This document shows, piece after piece, positions 26,925-39,412 of a stretch of 64,000 nt of DNA (position 1 is the stretch's first letter; each line of letters opens with the position of its first letter). Source of the stretch: Chrysomallon squamiferum (taxonomy: Eukaryota > Mollusca > Gastropoda > Neomphalida > Peltospiridae); assembly GCA_012295275.1 (NCBI GenBank), contig CM022670.1, forward strand, positions 26,997,244 through 27,061,243, written 5' to 3'. A model generated the notes under the pieces. The model had not been told where the DNA came from, ran no database searches, and saw only the letters and a list, made by a program, of their open reading frames with translations. The position numbers and the translations under genes are program-made.

Positions 26925-28581
26925 AGATCTTCTTTGCCAAGATTTAGATTGAAAATGGATGACATCAGAGTGTATTCAGTCTCAGAAAACATATTCCTAT
27001 GCAATTTTGTATATTAAATTATTTAGTCAGTTCTTGTGTTTTATTATTTATTTGAAGCTTATTTATATTTACACTGTCACAAAATTACCAGATTTTAAAA
27101 AAGAGGAAACTCTCTGTTGATTATTTTTTAATTTATTTAAAGTTACCCTTTTTCTAAGGATATATAAACAAAACTTTTTCGAAAATTAACTTCAAAATGT
27201 TGGAGGTAGAAATTCAAGAATGAGATCACTTCCTATGCATAGTAAATAAAGCTCGGCAGAGCAATAGTGTTGTGTATGTGTAAGTGTGCGTGCGTGTGTA
27301 TGTATGTAAGTTTTTCACCCACATGCTCATTCACGCCAAATAACACAGTTTATACTATATATTCCGTCTTTATTAAATCCAACAACATTTATATTTTACA
27401 GTCTAGATGATACTGCTTGGCTAACACTGTTATTACTATCAACTCAGTAATAATCATTAAAACCTGACTTAATTAACGAGATCCGAGACAGACCCGTGTA
27501 TGTCAGAACAGTTCCAAATCGCTCAACTTCACAAAGCGTTTTTACACGCAAGCATCAGTGCTGCCATCTAGGGAGAATCAAGATCTCCAACAATTTAAAA
27601 GGGGGCCGAGATTACTAGTCCGAAATTACAGAAGTCCGAAGTTACCAGCTGTAAAGCAGAGAAAGGCAAGAAGCCTACCATAAGCAAATTAGATTTCCTT
27701 GAGCCCAGAGACAACTTAAAGAACATCCAAATCACGTGGCTGAAATAGACATCAAAACAAACATAATGAAGAAAACACAAAAAGTCTAACAAACCCCAAC
27801 ATTTTGCCATATGGTTGGGCCAAGACGCCTACGAGAAAAATATTTGCATACTTAAAAACCCCAAGAAATTCGCTTTCATTTCATTAGAATCACTGAAGTA
27901 AAATGTGTTTGGTTCCACTATCATCAGTTTCGTTCGTATTTGCTAAAAGGACGGATTCTGTAACCGATCAAATTGTGAAGCAGTCTGATCCATATCACAC
28001 TGCACCTTACTGAACCGTAAAACTAACACTGCTCATAAAACTAACCCTAGCCCTAATCCATACCCTAAAACCTCACACCACTAAACCCTACCTTTAACAT
28101 TAACCCTCATTTAAATCTCTATCACTTGGTTTAAACTTCAACCTGTTTCAAAAGACTTTGGGAAAGGACAAACTATATTATACTTTTGTTTTTCATATTT
28201 AAAAAGACGGTTTGGTGACTACGTTCTATGAAATTTACATCGCCAGTCTTTCCGATACAAAATAAACAAAACTCAGTTAAAGTATAACAGATGATAACCA
28301 CCATATTGATAGGAAATAGAATTCACAGTGCCATATCGTTTAAAAAAACAAACAACCCCCAAAAAAAAATTACTCACAAACATGGAAAATCGGTAAGAAA
28401 AATTCTGAATTGATCTTACTTACAGAAAAGGTAGAAATTGTCAGCTAATTTATATATTATTTTAATGGGCCTTATCTTAACTGAAAACATTTATCTACAA
28501 ATTCACATCTATCATTAATTTCAAATAATCCAAAAGTTTATATTGCTTGTAATGAAAACAATTACTTGGACTCTGTTGTTG
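26925..28581. other. 3' flank and intergenic region
   Basis: Probable 3' UTR of the upstream gene, with ATTAAA near 27013 and AATAAA near 27245. At 28020-28110 there is a cluster of degenerate CCCTAA-like motifs. No gene is seen. Confidence 0.5.
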
Positions 28582-28794
28582 TTTTAATACATTATGGAAT
28601 TTTAGCTTATTGTAGTGTTATATTTGTTAAAAGCAAAGGATTGATAAAAGTTTTCCCTCACTGCACAATGCACACCATTAAAAATATAGCCTTTGTACAG
28701 TTTTTTGACATATAAACAGTTTATTGCTTTCTATTTCATATTACAATATTTTTGAAGAAATTGCCAAGACACGTCAGGCTCATACTTCTCAACG

Positions 28795-29019
28795 TAACTC
28801 TAAATATAACAGTGAACAGCTCTCATACAAGAGGTAACTAAATATATCGGTGAACATCTCTCACACAAGGGCGATAACTCTAAATATATCGGTGAACATC
28901 TCTCACACAAGGGCGGTAACTCTAAATATATCGGTGAACATCTTTCACACAAGGGCGGTAACTCTAAATATATCAGTGAACATCTCTCACATAAGGGCGG
29001 TAACTCTAAATATATCATT
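28795..29019. repeat. 42-bp minisatellite, copy A
   Basis: About five units beginning TAACTCTAAATATATCGGTG, 42 bp each. Because 42 is divisible by three, frames stay open across the array on both strands and give 14-residue peptide repeats. This open reading is a consequence of the unit length. Confidence 0.9.
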
Positions 29020-29160
29020 GAGGATAGACAACCTCAGCAGCCTGCTCCGCAACCTATTCAGCCGCAATATCCTTCTTTCAGTTATTTCTGTTTTTTTTAC
29101 ATTTTGCATTATATTTCTTAGCATTTTGTGTGTAGTGTGCCTGCAGTTTATTGTTACGCT

Positions 29161-29199
29161 TCAAGTGTGCCCCGACTTCAAAAAGTTTGAGAACCACTG
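29161..29199 (-). mobile_element. hAT-like terminal sequence fragment
   Basis: Read on the minus strand from 29199, the sequence begins CAGTGGTTCTCAAACT and continues into TTTTTGAAGTCGGGG. That is the style of hAT transposon ends. It lies in the ~200 bp present in copy A but absent from copy B. I did not find the second terminus. Confidence 0.4.
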
Positions 29200-29256
29200 C
29201 ACTAAGGCAAAGTTTATATACTTCTATTATTTTTTTTTATTACTTGTAATATTACA

Positions 29257-29316
<60 letters not shown>

Positions 29317-29393
29317 TTCATCATCATCATTAAAGAATACAGAGAAGAAAAGAAAATCAAATAATAACTGAAAAACAAACTATTCCCTTGACC

Positions 29394-29404
29394 GGGCTCG
29401 AACC
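29394..29404 (-). other. tRNA-like B box (SINE-like), copy A
   Basis: On the minus strand GGTTCGAGCCC matches the RNA polymerase III B box GGTTCGANTCC. It is flanked by a near-stem (ACGGG/CCGGT) resembling a T arm. An A-box-like stretch lies about 21 nt upstream, closer than in a tRNA, and no matching acceptor stem is seen. It is therefore a tRNA-derived repeat rather than a tRNA gene. The same motif occurs in copy B at 33081-33091. Confidence 0.5.
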
Positions 29405-29601
29405 CGTTCGGTCACAGTTCGCGCCCCGATCAAACAATAAAGCGAAAGATGAGGATATTTAGGTGCGAATAATAATAATAATAGTCATAATAACAATAAA
29501 CTGATTATAGATAATAAACGAAAAAAATAACAATAAATTTTGGAAGGCGCTTACGAATGGTCGGCCAATAACTCAAAGTCCCTTACCCAGATATTTGTCC
29601 G

Positions 29602-29617
29602 ACGTTCTTACGAACGT
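29602..29617. repeat. Short palindrome ACGTTCTTACGAACGT, copy A
   Basis: Six-bp arms with a 4-nt loop, conserved exactly at 33289-33304 in copy B. Confidence 0.7.
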
Positions 29618-30623
29618 GGCCATTTCATATGCACCAACATGTATTGAAAAATAAATCTCTATAAAACTAACTTTCCGGAACTAATTTCCCCCAAAATTAT
29701 TATTATTTAGTGTTAATTTTTTATTTTTAGATATGGGTGCATTTCTTTATTGGTAAATTCAATGTAACAACGTGTTCTAAATTAATTTTTGAATAATGTA
29801 ACGACCAAGAAACAAAGGGACGTAACTCTCAAACGTTTTGTTTGCAGCAATAATGAAATCATTTTATTTTTAGTGAACGAGCAATATATTTTGCCTAATA
29901 TTTAAAGAATATAAATGTTTTGATTTTTAATTTTTAATGTTTTTTGGGGGGGGGGTATATGACCATGCATATTAAAATTGAGGTGAAATCTAGCCGCGAT
30001 GGTAATTTTACAGACGTCTTTTGTAAATTCAAATAAAAAATTTTGTTCGGTTTGTCTTCTTTTTTCATTCACAAAAAGACGAAAAACCATTCAGAAGCCT
30101 GGTAAGACAAATTAGAAATGTTAGAAATTGCCAGTTAATTTGCACAAAATTTGCACTTTTCCAACAGTAATATGTTATTGTTTACATTTATACATTCACA
30201 TTGATTTCTTTGGTCGCATATTAACCTGTGGGACCCAAATGGAAATGCTTTGAAAATGTTGTGACAGTTTTGGAAATATAGTTATAAATAACATCTTTCA
30301 GTGCCTTTTTGCTGCACCCATACGAAGACTAAATAAACAAATAAATAAAAAGAAACAAATCCATTATTTTATTTACTGTGTTACTCGTACTTGTCGGTGC
30401 AAACACGCAGTTCGTGTGACGTCATTCCAACTTATGTAACACTTTATTAGCTTTATTAGTTTTAAAAACAAACAAAAAATTAAGATCGATTAGAAACCGT
30501 CTATCAGATCACAGCAAAATTTCGTAGGCTTCATAATCATTATAAAAGTGATATGTAGTAGGTACGAGTAAAAGTCAGATATATTTTTCATGATTCTTGC
30601 TTTTTCAACAACAAAAAAAAAAA

Positions 30624-30667
<44 letters not shown>

Positions 30668-31402
30668 CATATCAAATCAAATCAAATCAGATCAATAAAT
30701 AAATAAGTCAAATGAAATAAAAATTAAAAATTAGTTTGATCATGCATTCCTATAAATCAATTAATTTGGAGTTCTCTGATAGCAAATATTCACATACACC
30801 AGACCAGTATACGCACTACGTTAATAATGACCGTAGTATAAAGTATTCGTTCGTGTAGTAGTTGTAGTACTGTAGTAGTATTTTTTCTTCTAACACAAAT
30901 AATGAAATATATTTTACAACAATTAGTCTTTCCGTTTCAATATGAAGAAGTTTTTCTAGTGTTTCAATTATTTTTCTTCCCTAATCTGTCATGGTACTTA
31001 AACAGTCAGATATGTTTTAGCAGGACCTTGTTTGTTTTCCACGTAGTCAAACACAAGAAGAACATATAAATATACTTGGAGCACTTCTGCATTGGGGGTG
31101 ATAAGGACTTTCTGATTCATCAGACACATTACAATAAGTTTGATCCGAAAGTATTGTCATTTAACTGCTGGTCTTTGAATCTGAAAAATAACTACAATAT
31201 ATAATATTAAAACATAAACAATGTGTTGCTTTCATTCCTTTTGCCAAAGATAATTTTATTTTATTTTTTTTTTTCGAAGCTATCTGAAATTCAGCATTTG
31301 TTCAGAAAACAAATGTTTTCGTTTCATAGAAATGTTTATGAAAGGTATGCCGAATTTTTAGGAATGTTTGTAAATTTTTATTATTTACTGACTATGTTGG
31401 TA

Positions 31403-31447
<45 letters not shown>

Positions 31448-32201
31448 TGCATTGACAGTTGCTAGGCAGATAGCAAACATCATCAAATTCATGAACGTTA
31501 CTCTATTATTTGTTTTACGCTAAAACAAACACTTGTAATTTAAAGACACACACACACGAATCTACACTGAAATTATTAAACGTGGGCTTTTGTCTTTGTT
31601 TGTTTTACTTGTTTCCTTGAGTTTACAATTCTGCTTCGTCTTCTTTTTTAGTTTTTAATCAAATAATATTTACGAGTCCTTCACAAAATTTGTTAAATTG
31701 TCTTTGCTTGGGATGATAAATGATATTGTTGGTGATGATGCACCATCAATCTTCATTCTTTCTTAACGACCATATCCTTCCTTTCCGTTAGGACACCTGT
31801 AAATATAATTTAATTAATAGAAACTATATAAAATTCAATCTTTTTAAATTTGTAGTTTCACCTTTGAACGTGAAATTTATGAATATTATTGGCGTGTCCT
31901 CTTACCTGCAGTAGGTACATTAATCCTGAAAATAACGTATTCTAGGATCTAGGTAGATATTCGTAATGATAAAAAATTGATTATATTAAGAGCGGAAAGA
32001 TATCCAGTAAGAAATTGCCGGTTGCCCGGAAGAAGATTTTATACACGTTGCAAACTCGTTCGAAACGAGTTTTGGCTGATAAGCAAGCGCGGTAGTTTAC
32101 CAGTGACAGTATGAGTGATAGTGTGTAAAAGTGTGATAAATAGCCAAAGTTTTCTTGTGAAACGTATTCCTATCACTATCACAGTCACTACCCATCTAAA
32201 A
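31448..32201. other. Spacer between the two duplicated segments
   Basis: About 750 bp with no counterpart downstream of copy B that I could align. No gene is seen. Confidence 0.5.
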
Positions 32202-32446
32202 TTTTAATACATTATGGAATTTTAGCCTATTATATTGTTATATTTGTTAAAAGCAAACGATTGATAAAAGTTTTCCCTCACTGCACAATGCCCACCATTA
32301 AAAAATAGTGTTTGTACAGTTTTTGACATTTTAACAGTCCATTGCTTTGTATTTCATAATACAATATTTTTGAAGAAATTGCCAAGACACGTCAGGCTCA
32401 TACTTCTCATCAGCACAAAACAGATGATGAATAAAGGTATATACTC

Positions 32447-32892
32447 TAAATATATCACTGAACATCTCTCACACAAGGGCGGTAACTCTAAATATATTAG
32501 TGAACAACTCTCATACAAGGGCGGTAACAAAATATATCAGTGAGCATCTCTCACACAAGGGCGGTAACTCTAAATATATTAGTGAACAACTCTCATACAA
32601 GGGCGGTAACAAAATATATCAGTGAGCATCTCTCACACAAAGGCGGTAACTAAATATATCGGTGAACATCTCTCACACAAGGGAGGTAACTCTAAATATA
32701 TCAGTGAACATCTTTCTCACAAGGGCGGTAACTCTAAATATATCAGTGAACATATCTCACACAAGGGCGGTAACTCTAAATATATCAGTGAACATCTCAC
32801 AGACAAGGGCAGTAACTCTAAATATATCAGTGAACATCTCTCATACAAGGGCGGTAACTCTAAATATATCAGTGAACATCTCTCACACGAGA
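32447..32892. repeat. 42-bp minisatellite, copy B
   Basis: About ten units, some shortened (AACAAAATATATC in place of AACTCTAAATATATC). Same motif as the array in copy A. Frames remain open on both strands across the regular part. Confidence 0.9.
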
Positions 32893-32964
32893 ACCGTTTA
32901 TACGCGAAATGATGACGAATCTGACATAGATGTAGACAATGAGGATATACAACCTCAGTAGCCT

Positions 32965-33017
<53 letters not shown>

Positions 33018-33080
33018 ATCATAATTAATGAAAAAAAATAAAATCAAATAATAACTGAAAAACAAACTATTCCCTTGACT

Positions 33081-33091
33081 GGGCTCGAACC
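33081..33091 (-). other. tRNA-like B box (SINE-like), copy B
   Basis: GGTTCGAGCCC on the minus strand, in the same context as the copy A motif. Confidence 0.5.
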
Positions 33092-35720
33092 CGTTCGGTC
33101 ACAGTTCGCGCCCCGATCTAACTATAAAGCGAAAGATGAGGATATTTAGGTGCGAATAATAATAATAATAGTCATAATAACAATAAACTGATGATAGATA
33201 ATAAACGAAAAAAATAACAATAAATTTTGGAAGGCGCTTACGAATGGTCGGCCAATAACTCAAAGTCCCTTACCCAGACATTTGTCCGACGTTCTTACGA
33301 ACGTGGCCATTTCATATGCACCGACATATATTGAAAAATAAATCTATATAAAACTAACTTTCCGGAACTAATGCCAAAAACTAAATTATTATTATTTAGT
33401 ATTAATTTTTAATTTTTAGCTATGGATGCATTTCGTTATCGTTAAATTCAATGTAATAACGTGTTCTAAATTTAAAAAAAACTTTTTAAAATAACGTAAC
33501 GTTCAAGAAACGAAGGGACGTAACTCTGAAGCGTTTTATATACAGCAATAATGAAATCATTTTATTTTTAGTGAACGAGCAATACATTTTGCCGAATATT
33601 TAAAGAATATAAACCTTTTTTCTTTTTTCTTTTTTGTATATGACCATGCATATTAAAACTGAGGTGATATCTAGCCGCGATGGTAATTTTAAAGACGTCG
33701 TTTGTAAATTCAAATAAGAAATTTTGTTCGGTTTGTCTTTTTTTTTTCATTTGCAGTGCTATGTCGTTTCGAAAACTGACGAAAAGACGAAAAACCATTC
33801 AGAAGCCTGGGTAACTGGTAAGACAAATTAGAAACGTTAGAAATCGTCAGATAATCTGCACAAAATTTCGCATTTAGATTATAGAGTAACGTCTGACGCT
33901 TAATGCAAGAACAATATATTATTGCTTTTAATGGGTAACATTTTAACGGAAAATATCCCTGTTGCAACATCAACAGTAATATGTTGTTGTTTACATTTAT
34001 ACATTCACACTGATTTCTTCGGTCGCATGTAAATCTGTGGGACCGAGGTGGAAATGTTTTGAAAATTTTGAGATAGTTTTGGAAATATTGTTATAAATAA
34101 CATCTTTCAGTGCCTTTTTGCTGCTCCCATATGAAGACCAAATAAATAAATAAATAAATAAATAAATAAGAAAAAAACAAATCAATTATTTTATTTGCTG
34201 TGTTGCTCGCAATTCTTGCTGCAAACATTGAGTTCGGGTGACGTCATTCCTGCTTATGTAACACTTTGTTCAATTTATTATTTTTCACAACAAACCAAAA
34301 ATGAAGATCGATTAAAAACCATCCATTAGATCAAAGTAAAATTTCGTAGGCTTTATATATGTGATATGCAGGAGTAAAATATGTGATAGGTACGAGTAAA
34401 AGACAAATATATTTTTCATGATTCTTTTGTATTTGAAATGAATCAAATAAAATAAAAAAAATTAAATAAAAAAAATCAGAAATAAAATAAATAAATAAAT
34501 AAAATAAAAAATAAAAATGAAAAATAAAACACATAAATATACTCGCAGCACCTCTTGACCAGGTTCATAAAACAAATCACAATGAAAATTCTGCTGTTGT
34601 TGCAAAACTAAAAACATCAAACCAATACTAAAACCCTGATTTTTAGATAAAAAGAAAATAATTATAAACAAATATATTCAACAAACGTATAATCAAATAC
34701 ATAATATTAATACACAGTTCAATAAAATAAAATCTAAGGAGAAGTCAATTACATGCATTTTAAAATTAATATCAACTGTTACAATTCATTCCCTCCAAAC
34801 TATTTCCCCCGTCCCATGTGTTAAATGTAATCTTAAACAAAAGCAATTAACTTCAGGAGGGGTTCTGTTCTCTTTTTCAGGCCAGGATTAACCTCTAGCT
34901 AACACCAGATTAATGGATGTGATGTTTGTGTTTATCGGCTTCCGTCGCATGGACACATGTCATACCAATAATAATTTCTTCCACATATGTTAATTACCAA
35001 TTACACGTAAATATAAAACATATGCAATATTGTAAGTAGTGATGTCAGTTACACTTACCTCAGAGGACCAGTGTCGCCACCTGAACAAAAATAATTATTA
35101 TTCACTTTTAAATATATTTCCAGGTGAAAACTTATACAAACCCCATTCAGTTATTATAAATCGTAACCATTGTTATTTAACGTTATGCCAAGACATTTAA
35201 TAAATTGTTCGCTAGCATATTCAAAATAAAATATAATTATTTTCTTATCTCTAATATATAATATCTTAAATATCCATCTTTAATAGACATTTTAAAATGA
35301 AACCAATAAACCTAAATTAATTACTCATCTGTAAGACATATGTGAAACCAAATATTAACAAAAAAAATGACCTTCACTAGCAATTGTTTAAGTTCCTGCA
35401 ATGTCCCAGGCCAGAGTGCAATGCTTTGCTCTCTGAGAATGTCCGCCCCACCCCCTTAAATTCCAGGCAGCAACCGCCAATAAGGGTCGTGTCACATGAC
35501 CATATATGGCAACAATAGAATAGGAAGCATTGGCTATTATTTCTCTATTCTAAACCAAAGATAAATTTTTTTTCTTTCTATTCCGATGCTATCTGATATT
35601 CAACATTTGTTACAAAACAAATGTTTTCATTTAATAGAAATGTTTATGAGAGGTATGCCGAATTTTTAGGAATGTTTAAACAAATTTGTTATATGACTGT
35701 TGGTAATTATTATTATTATT

Positions 35721-35735
<15 letters not shown>

Positions 35736-35753
<18 letters not shown>

Positions 35754-36523
35754 ATTTGTTTATTTATTTATTTTAGTCGAAAAAATAATCATGTTCTATA
35801 AAATAAAAAGTCGAATATATTGTCAGGATTCACTGGTAAATAACAGTAGATATTTTCTTGTTTTAAATTATTTTAAAAGTCGAATTCATGCTAGAAATAC
35901 GTTGAAGATCGAATTGTTAATCGTGAAATAATACTTTTTCCTTGTACATGTTTCCTGTGGTAAGAAGCACTAAATCAAACTTATCGATACTAATATAATT
36001 TTATTTAGCAAAAATATTGAAACATTATGAATTATTCTGGTTCAACTAGACAGTCTGATCCACTCTTGAAAAAATTAAGCCCTGCTGTCTGCTTTAGTCC
36101 ATCATAATTATGGGAATTTTACGACCCTAACAAAATTGGAAGATTTAATCTAAATTTAGTCTTGTATCTTATTCGACATTTTGTCCATCATTTTAATGGA
36201 TTTACTGTTTCTTTTTTTTTTTTTTTTTTTTTTTTTGGACAGACAGCTTCTCCGCTACACACCTTTTAGTCCATTAAATGTATTTTACATATAACAGAAC
36301 TGTTTAATCATGGATATTATGGGATGATTCTGGATATTATAGAAAGTATAATGATGGTTACTATGGTATTATTTAGCATTTGAAAGAACTGTTTGATCGT
36401 GCAAACTATTAATTTGTTATAAAAGATCATGTTATAAAAATAAGATAACAGACACACGTATATATACTAAATTTATATTTTGTTTTATCGTTGTTATCTG
36501 TTCATTATTATTATTATTATTTA

Positions 36524-36576
<53 letters not shown>

Positions 36577-36954
36577 GTTATAGTATATATATAACTGAAA
36601 AATCGTGTTATTTTGGACCAAATATAAACTTGTGATTTTCAACAGAACAGAAACGTATTCTGGAAACCGTGCCTTTGCAAAAGTAGAAGTTTATTATCTT
36701 GACTTCAACAGAACAATTTACAATTTATTCATGATGTCTGGTTCTTTTTATTAATCTTCGATTATAATTTACATTCAGACATGATTCAGTTTGTTTACAA
36801 CATAAATAATAATAGTGTAAATCCAATACAAATTAATGAAATAAAATGTTTAACAGACAAACAGTAAAACAAAAAAAAAAAAATAAAAAAAAAAAAAACA
36901 TGCATCGCAATGTTTTGCTAATTCTCTACATGAAATGAATCAGACGTTATTTTA
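35736..36954. other. Intergenic, microsatellite-rich
   Basis: Contains GTT/ATT runs at about 35708-35755 and 36507-36576 and a T run at 36211-36237. No gene is seen. Confidence 0.5.
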
Positions 36955-37407
36955 TTAACTTCGGTGTGATGGAGGTGGGTAGCTATATCGTCGAATATCA
37001 CGTGAAGACGACTTTTCCGTATCTCTCGGAATCTCAGATTTCCTTTTTGTTCGTACGTAAGAACGTTCATTTCCTCTTTCAGGGCTTGGTAAACTTCCAT
37101 GTTTTATTAATGCAGTTCCGCTTACGTTGGGTTCAGGAACTTCATCTGGTAAAACGGAACCGGCGGATGCAAGCTGCTTCTTTGTCTCTTCCAGCTTGGC
37201 GAGGCGTTCCGCCATTGTGCACTGTTTCCTGTCTATGCCCATTCTTATCAGCTTGTGTTTCTTTTCCGCGTCTTTTAACTCTTTCTCGCGAAGCCAGTCC
37301 AGTCTGCGATGGTGTATGGCAAAAGTAGTCTTCGTGGACATTTGCTTCATTTTTTCGAATTCGAGTGCGTTTTTAAGTTTGCTGCTCATCTCCTTGTTCG
37401 TTGTCAT
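36955..37407 (-). CDS. Intronless small protein, paralog 1 (unknown family)
   Basis: A single-exon frame of 150 codons from ATG 37407 to TAA. I do not recognise the family. Residues 17-79 align without gaps to the gene at 40569-41078, with about 33 of 63 identical: FEKMK at 17-21, an aromatic/basic HRRLDW segment, GIxRxQ at 57-62, and MAERLAKLEETKKQL at 65-79, which is likely helical or coiled-coil. The C-terminal half is Ser/Arg/Pro-rich and ends with an RRYS motif, similar in place to the paralog's RRFS. No membrane segment or catalytic motif is seen. AATAAA overlaps the stop region (minus strand, 36951-36956). Conservation between the two copies argues that both are real genes. Confidence 0.72.
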   Translation of the reverse strand: MTTNKEMSSKLKNALEFEKMKQMSTKTTFAIHHRRLDWLREKELKDAEKKHKLIRMGIDRKQCTMAERLAKLEETKKQLASAGSVLPDEVPEPNVSGTALIKHGSLPSPERGNERSYVRTKRKSEIPRDTEKSSSRDIRRYSYPPPSHRS

Positions 37408-38465
37408 GCTTTGAAAATGGAGTATGCGAAATGTACTTATACTTTGGTTTCACGTTCATTACCAAATCCTCTAAGATATGAAATCCATTTTCTTGATACA
37501 GTTTTGAAATTCCCGAAACAAATGTTATTTCAACTTTGAGAAATTTCAGAAATAAAGATAGGAACAGAAACTGCTTAGGTATAACTCGATTCTCGTTACC
37601 CTTCCTTTTTGTTTAAAGCAATTCTTGTAAAGGTGAATATTCAGCAAACACTGACAAAATGTGATAAATAAAATTGTATTTTAAATTTACAATCTCGAGA
37701 TTTTTCCTTTAAGATATGATTTAGAGATCAAATCGAAAATAGTCCTCAGGCGAAAACTATGATTCTTATCAACCAATTATTAATTTTAGCTTTTACACTC
37801 TTGATCCAAAAATACGCAGTCAAAAATAAAGTTTCTGAGTGTAAAGATAGAAATACAGCGAATTATAAATTATGATATAAAATAAAATCTTACACTCTCC
37901 GCTTAATATAACTACTAACGGTACGAAGAGATGTGAAGTAAAGAATATAAATTACATTTCTTTAACCATAATCCTTTTCTTAAAAATACTATTATTCTTC
38001 AGTTGTCCCCGTTGCCGTATCAACTAATTCAAGCCCAAAATTGCTTATTTGGCGAGATAAATTCGTGACGTCATTAAACTATTCCCTAATTTTTTCTCAA
38101 AACTTCATTCGGTAAAATTCCGGCAGTATGAAACAATTTAGGTTTCAAAATTATTTTTAATATTTTTAATACGACATACAATAAAGCGAAGATAAAATTA
38201 TTTTATTTTATTTTATTTATTATTTATAGTCTTTTGAAATATAGAAATCACCATCGACAATTCATGAATGGGTAGAGTACCTATGCACCAGAAATTACTG
38301 TTCATTTCTTTTTTTAAATCTGTTGGTGGTTTGTTTTGGGGTTTTTTGTTGTCGTTGTTGTTGTTTTTTTGTTGTTGTTAGTTTCTCTTTTGAATTTGTT
38401 TTGTTTGTTTTTTCAAATAAAAGAATGATTTTTAAATATTGTATTTAATATCTTATGTCAGTTCG

Positions 38466-38466
38466 T

Positions 38467-38557
<91 letters not shown>
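38466..38557. repeat. Compound (GT)n(AG)n microsatellite
   Basis: About 12 GT units run directly into about 33 GA units. Confidence 0.95.
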
Positions 38558-38562
<5 letters not shown>

Positions 38563-38853
38563 CAATTAATTTAAATAATGTAATACCTGTACCATTATGT
38601 ATTATTTTATTACTGTATTACTATAACAATTACTGATGCTACTACTACTACTGCTGCTGTTGCTGCTGCTAGTAACACTACTACTACTACTACTATTACC
38701 AGGATTTCTTCTACTACTGTTACTGCTACTTTCCAAATCCTATTACTTGTATTGCTAATACTAGTGTCATTAAAATGACTATATCCAGTATTTCTACTAA
38801 TAATCGCCAAAATTATTATAGTACCAGTTGTTGTTTCTTTGATGTTGTGATTA

Positions 38854-38909
<56 letters not shown>

Positions 38910-39359
38910 AAAATACAAAAGTATAATATGGTACTGCCAATTTACATGTGTACAAGAAACAGCATGTATCTCGATACGCGAGGTCATGCGCAGTAATACA
39001 TTTTAAATACGAGCTGCATAATCAGCTTTGTCGCGTAATAATACCACCAACATTTGTAACTGTTACTAATCAGGATCAACGATCGAGATAATCCTTGTTT
39101 TGGGGGGATTTTTTCTTCTTCTTTCCCCCTCCCAGCCCTTTGGTCATGTGGTACGAAATGTGTCAACTCCGGTAACTTAATCAGAATCAATTAAAAAAAA
39201 TAATAATAGTAAAAAATTAAAATAAAGAACATTTCATTGGCTACGAACAGTCTCTTAACACCGTTACTACGTTTAATCATCTGTTTGCCTTTAAGTCAGA
39301 CGTTAGTAAGCTGAAATTTGACTGATTATTTTACACTGTCTTAACATTTTATTTTACAG

Positions 39360-39412
39360 CGGGAGAACGGAACATAATAGTGCTGTGGTTTATAGCCCGT
39401 TGTTCATGTGCG
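39360..39412 (+). other. Isolated exon-like segment, 53 nt
   Basis: A strong acceptor (TATTTTACAG) and strong donor (GTAAGT) bracket 53 nt. One frame is open through it and reads GRTEHNSAVVYSPLFMC. No partner exons were found on this strand. It may be part of a non-coding transcript or chance. Confidence 0.25.

Larger units (their letters stand above)
28582..31447. repeat. Copy A of a diverged tandem segmental duplication
   Basis: It aligns in the same orientation and order with 32202-35735. Shared landmarks are the leader 28582-28797 (against 32202-32417), the 42-bp minisatellite, an ATT microsatellite, the B-box block 29370-29640 (against 33060-33330), the block 29870-30120 (against 33560-33850), the block 30130-30600 (against 33980-34430) and 31240-31420 (against 35555-35715). 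Copy A has about 200 bp (29050-29255) that copy B lacks. No intact gene is carried. Confidence 0.85.
32202..35735. repeat. Copy B of a diverged tandem segmental duplication
   Basis: Direct-orientation partner of 28582-31447, starting 3,620 bp after copy A. It has a longer minisatellite and longer A/T-rich inserts, and lacks the hAT-like piece. Just after the minisatellite, about 32905-32960 reads DDESDIDVDNEDIQPQ in one frame. This looks like a coding relic and matches the IEDRQPQQPAPQ reading at the same place in copy A. Confidence 0.85.

Noticed and set aside
28850-29371. Open frame across the 42-bp repeats as a zinc-finger-like gene (42 is half of the 84-bp finger unit)
   Set aside because: The repeats contain no Cys/His ligand pattern on either strand. 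The openness follows from the unit length.
29394-29450. A tRNA gene on the minus strand
   Set aside because: The B box fits, but the acceptor stem does not pair and the A-B spacing is too short.
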